DNA of 64,000 nucleotides from CAMCFD01 sp965661355. GTDB taxonomy: Bacteria; Pseudomonadota; Alphaproteobacteria; Rickettsiales; UBA1997. Position numbers and translations under genes: made by a program. The DNA is taken from the NCBI GenBank assembly GCA_965661355.1, contig CBFIDI010000001.1, positions 22,127-86,126 on the forward strand, written 5' to 3'. Below the pieces are notes generated by a model. The model was not told the origin of the DNA. It worked only from the letters and a program-made list of their open reading frames with translations, and did no database searches. Positions 63,844 through 64,000 of the stretch are shown here, one piece after another (the stretch's first letter is position 1; each line of letters opens with the position of its first letter).

Positions 63844-64000
63844 AATTATTGAATTTATGGTTTATTATTATAAAGATTAATTTTTACAATAATTATGTTA
63901 TCAACAATAATATGTTATCAACAACCAAATTATTTAAAAAGTCTCTATATTCACTAATATTTTATATATTTTTCAAAAAATAAGTGAACTTTAATATTAT
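63844..64000. other. Region upstream of ankyrin gene at window edge
   Basis: AT-rich, no gene. A 14-bp direct repeat TATGTTATCAACAA occurs at 63894-63907 and 63911-63924. Each contains TTATCAACA, one mismatch from the DnaA box TTATCCACA. Confidence 0.4.

Overview
The window looks like a chromosomal segment of an AT-rich alphaproteobacterium related to Rickettsiales or a similar host-associated lineage. Supporting features are the low GC, many long non-coding gaps, decaying gene remnants, dispersed palindromic repeats, VirB8/VirB9 type IV secretion genes, an ankyrin-repeat protein, two large effector-like paralogs, and the alphaproteobacterial pair DUF3576 lipoprotein-leuS. A leuC gene (leucine synthesis) and an intact tat gene argue against the most reduced Rickettsia-like metabolism. 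The placement is inference; no 16S gene is present.

Region by region: 1-5 kb has gatB, a membrane protein with a possible U-box-like segment, and leuC. 5.7-15.8 kb is metabolic: S49 peptidase, glyA, a CinA-type domain protein, queC, lgt, and sucB/sucA. 15.9-20 kb has a tRNA-Met, an inverted-repeat element, an Mrr-type endonuclease coupled to a broken serine recombinase, rph, and a C-terminal fragment of isoleucyl-tRNA synthetase. 20.4-25.4 kb has ugd, pstB, a GC-rich 48-bp tandem repeat, an orphan EnvZ-like histidine kinase, tatB and a small lipoprotein.

25.5-37.9 kb is the classical transcription/translation cluster tRNA-Trp-secE-nusG-rplK-rplA-rplJ-rplL-rpoB-rpoC, closed by a strong terminator. 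38.4-46.5 kb has a YejE-type permease, pdhC, a small membrane protein, a DUF481-like outer membrane protein, virB8, virB9 with a long Pro/Gln/Gly-rich tail, and the DUF3576 lipoprotein. 46.7-51.8 kb has leuS carrying a complete GNAT acetyltransferase domain inside its editing domain, and an ABC exporter. 52.1-56.9 kb has two tandem paralogs sharing promoter, leader and N-terminal half but with different tails, likely secreted effectors. 57-64 kb has tatD, nadD, ubiA, the propionyl-CoA carboxylase alpha subunit, and an ankyrin-repeat gene apparently split by a frameshift.

The most unusual items are the LeuRS-GNAT chimera, the tandem mosaic paralogs with a possible kinase-like core, the U-box-like membrane protein, and a family of about 165-bp terminal-inverted-repeat elements in intergenic regions. 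All calls come from reading the sequence; no database search was run.
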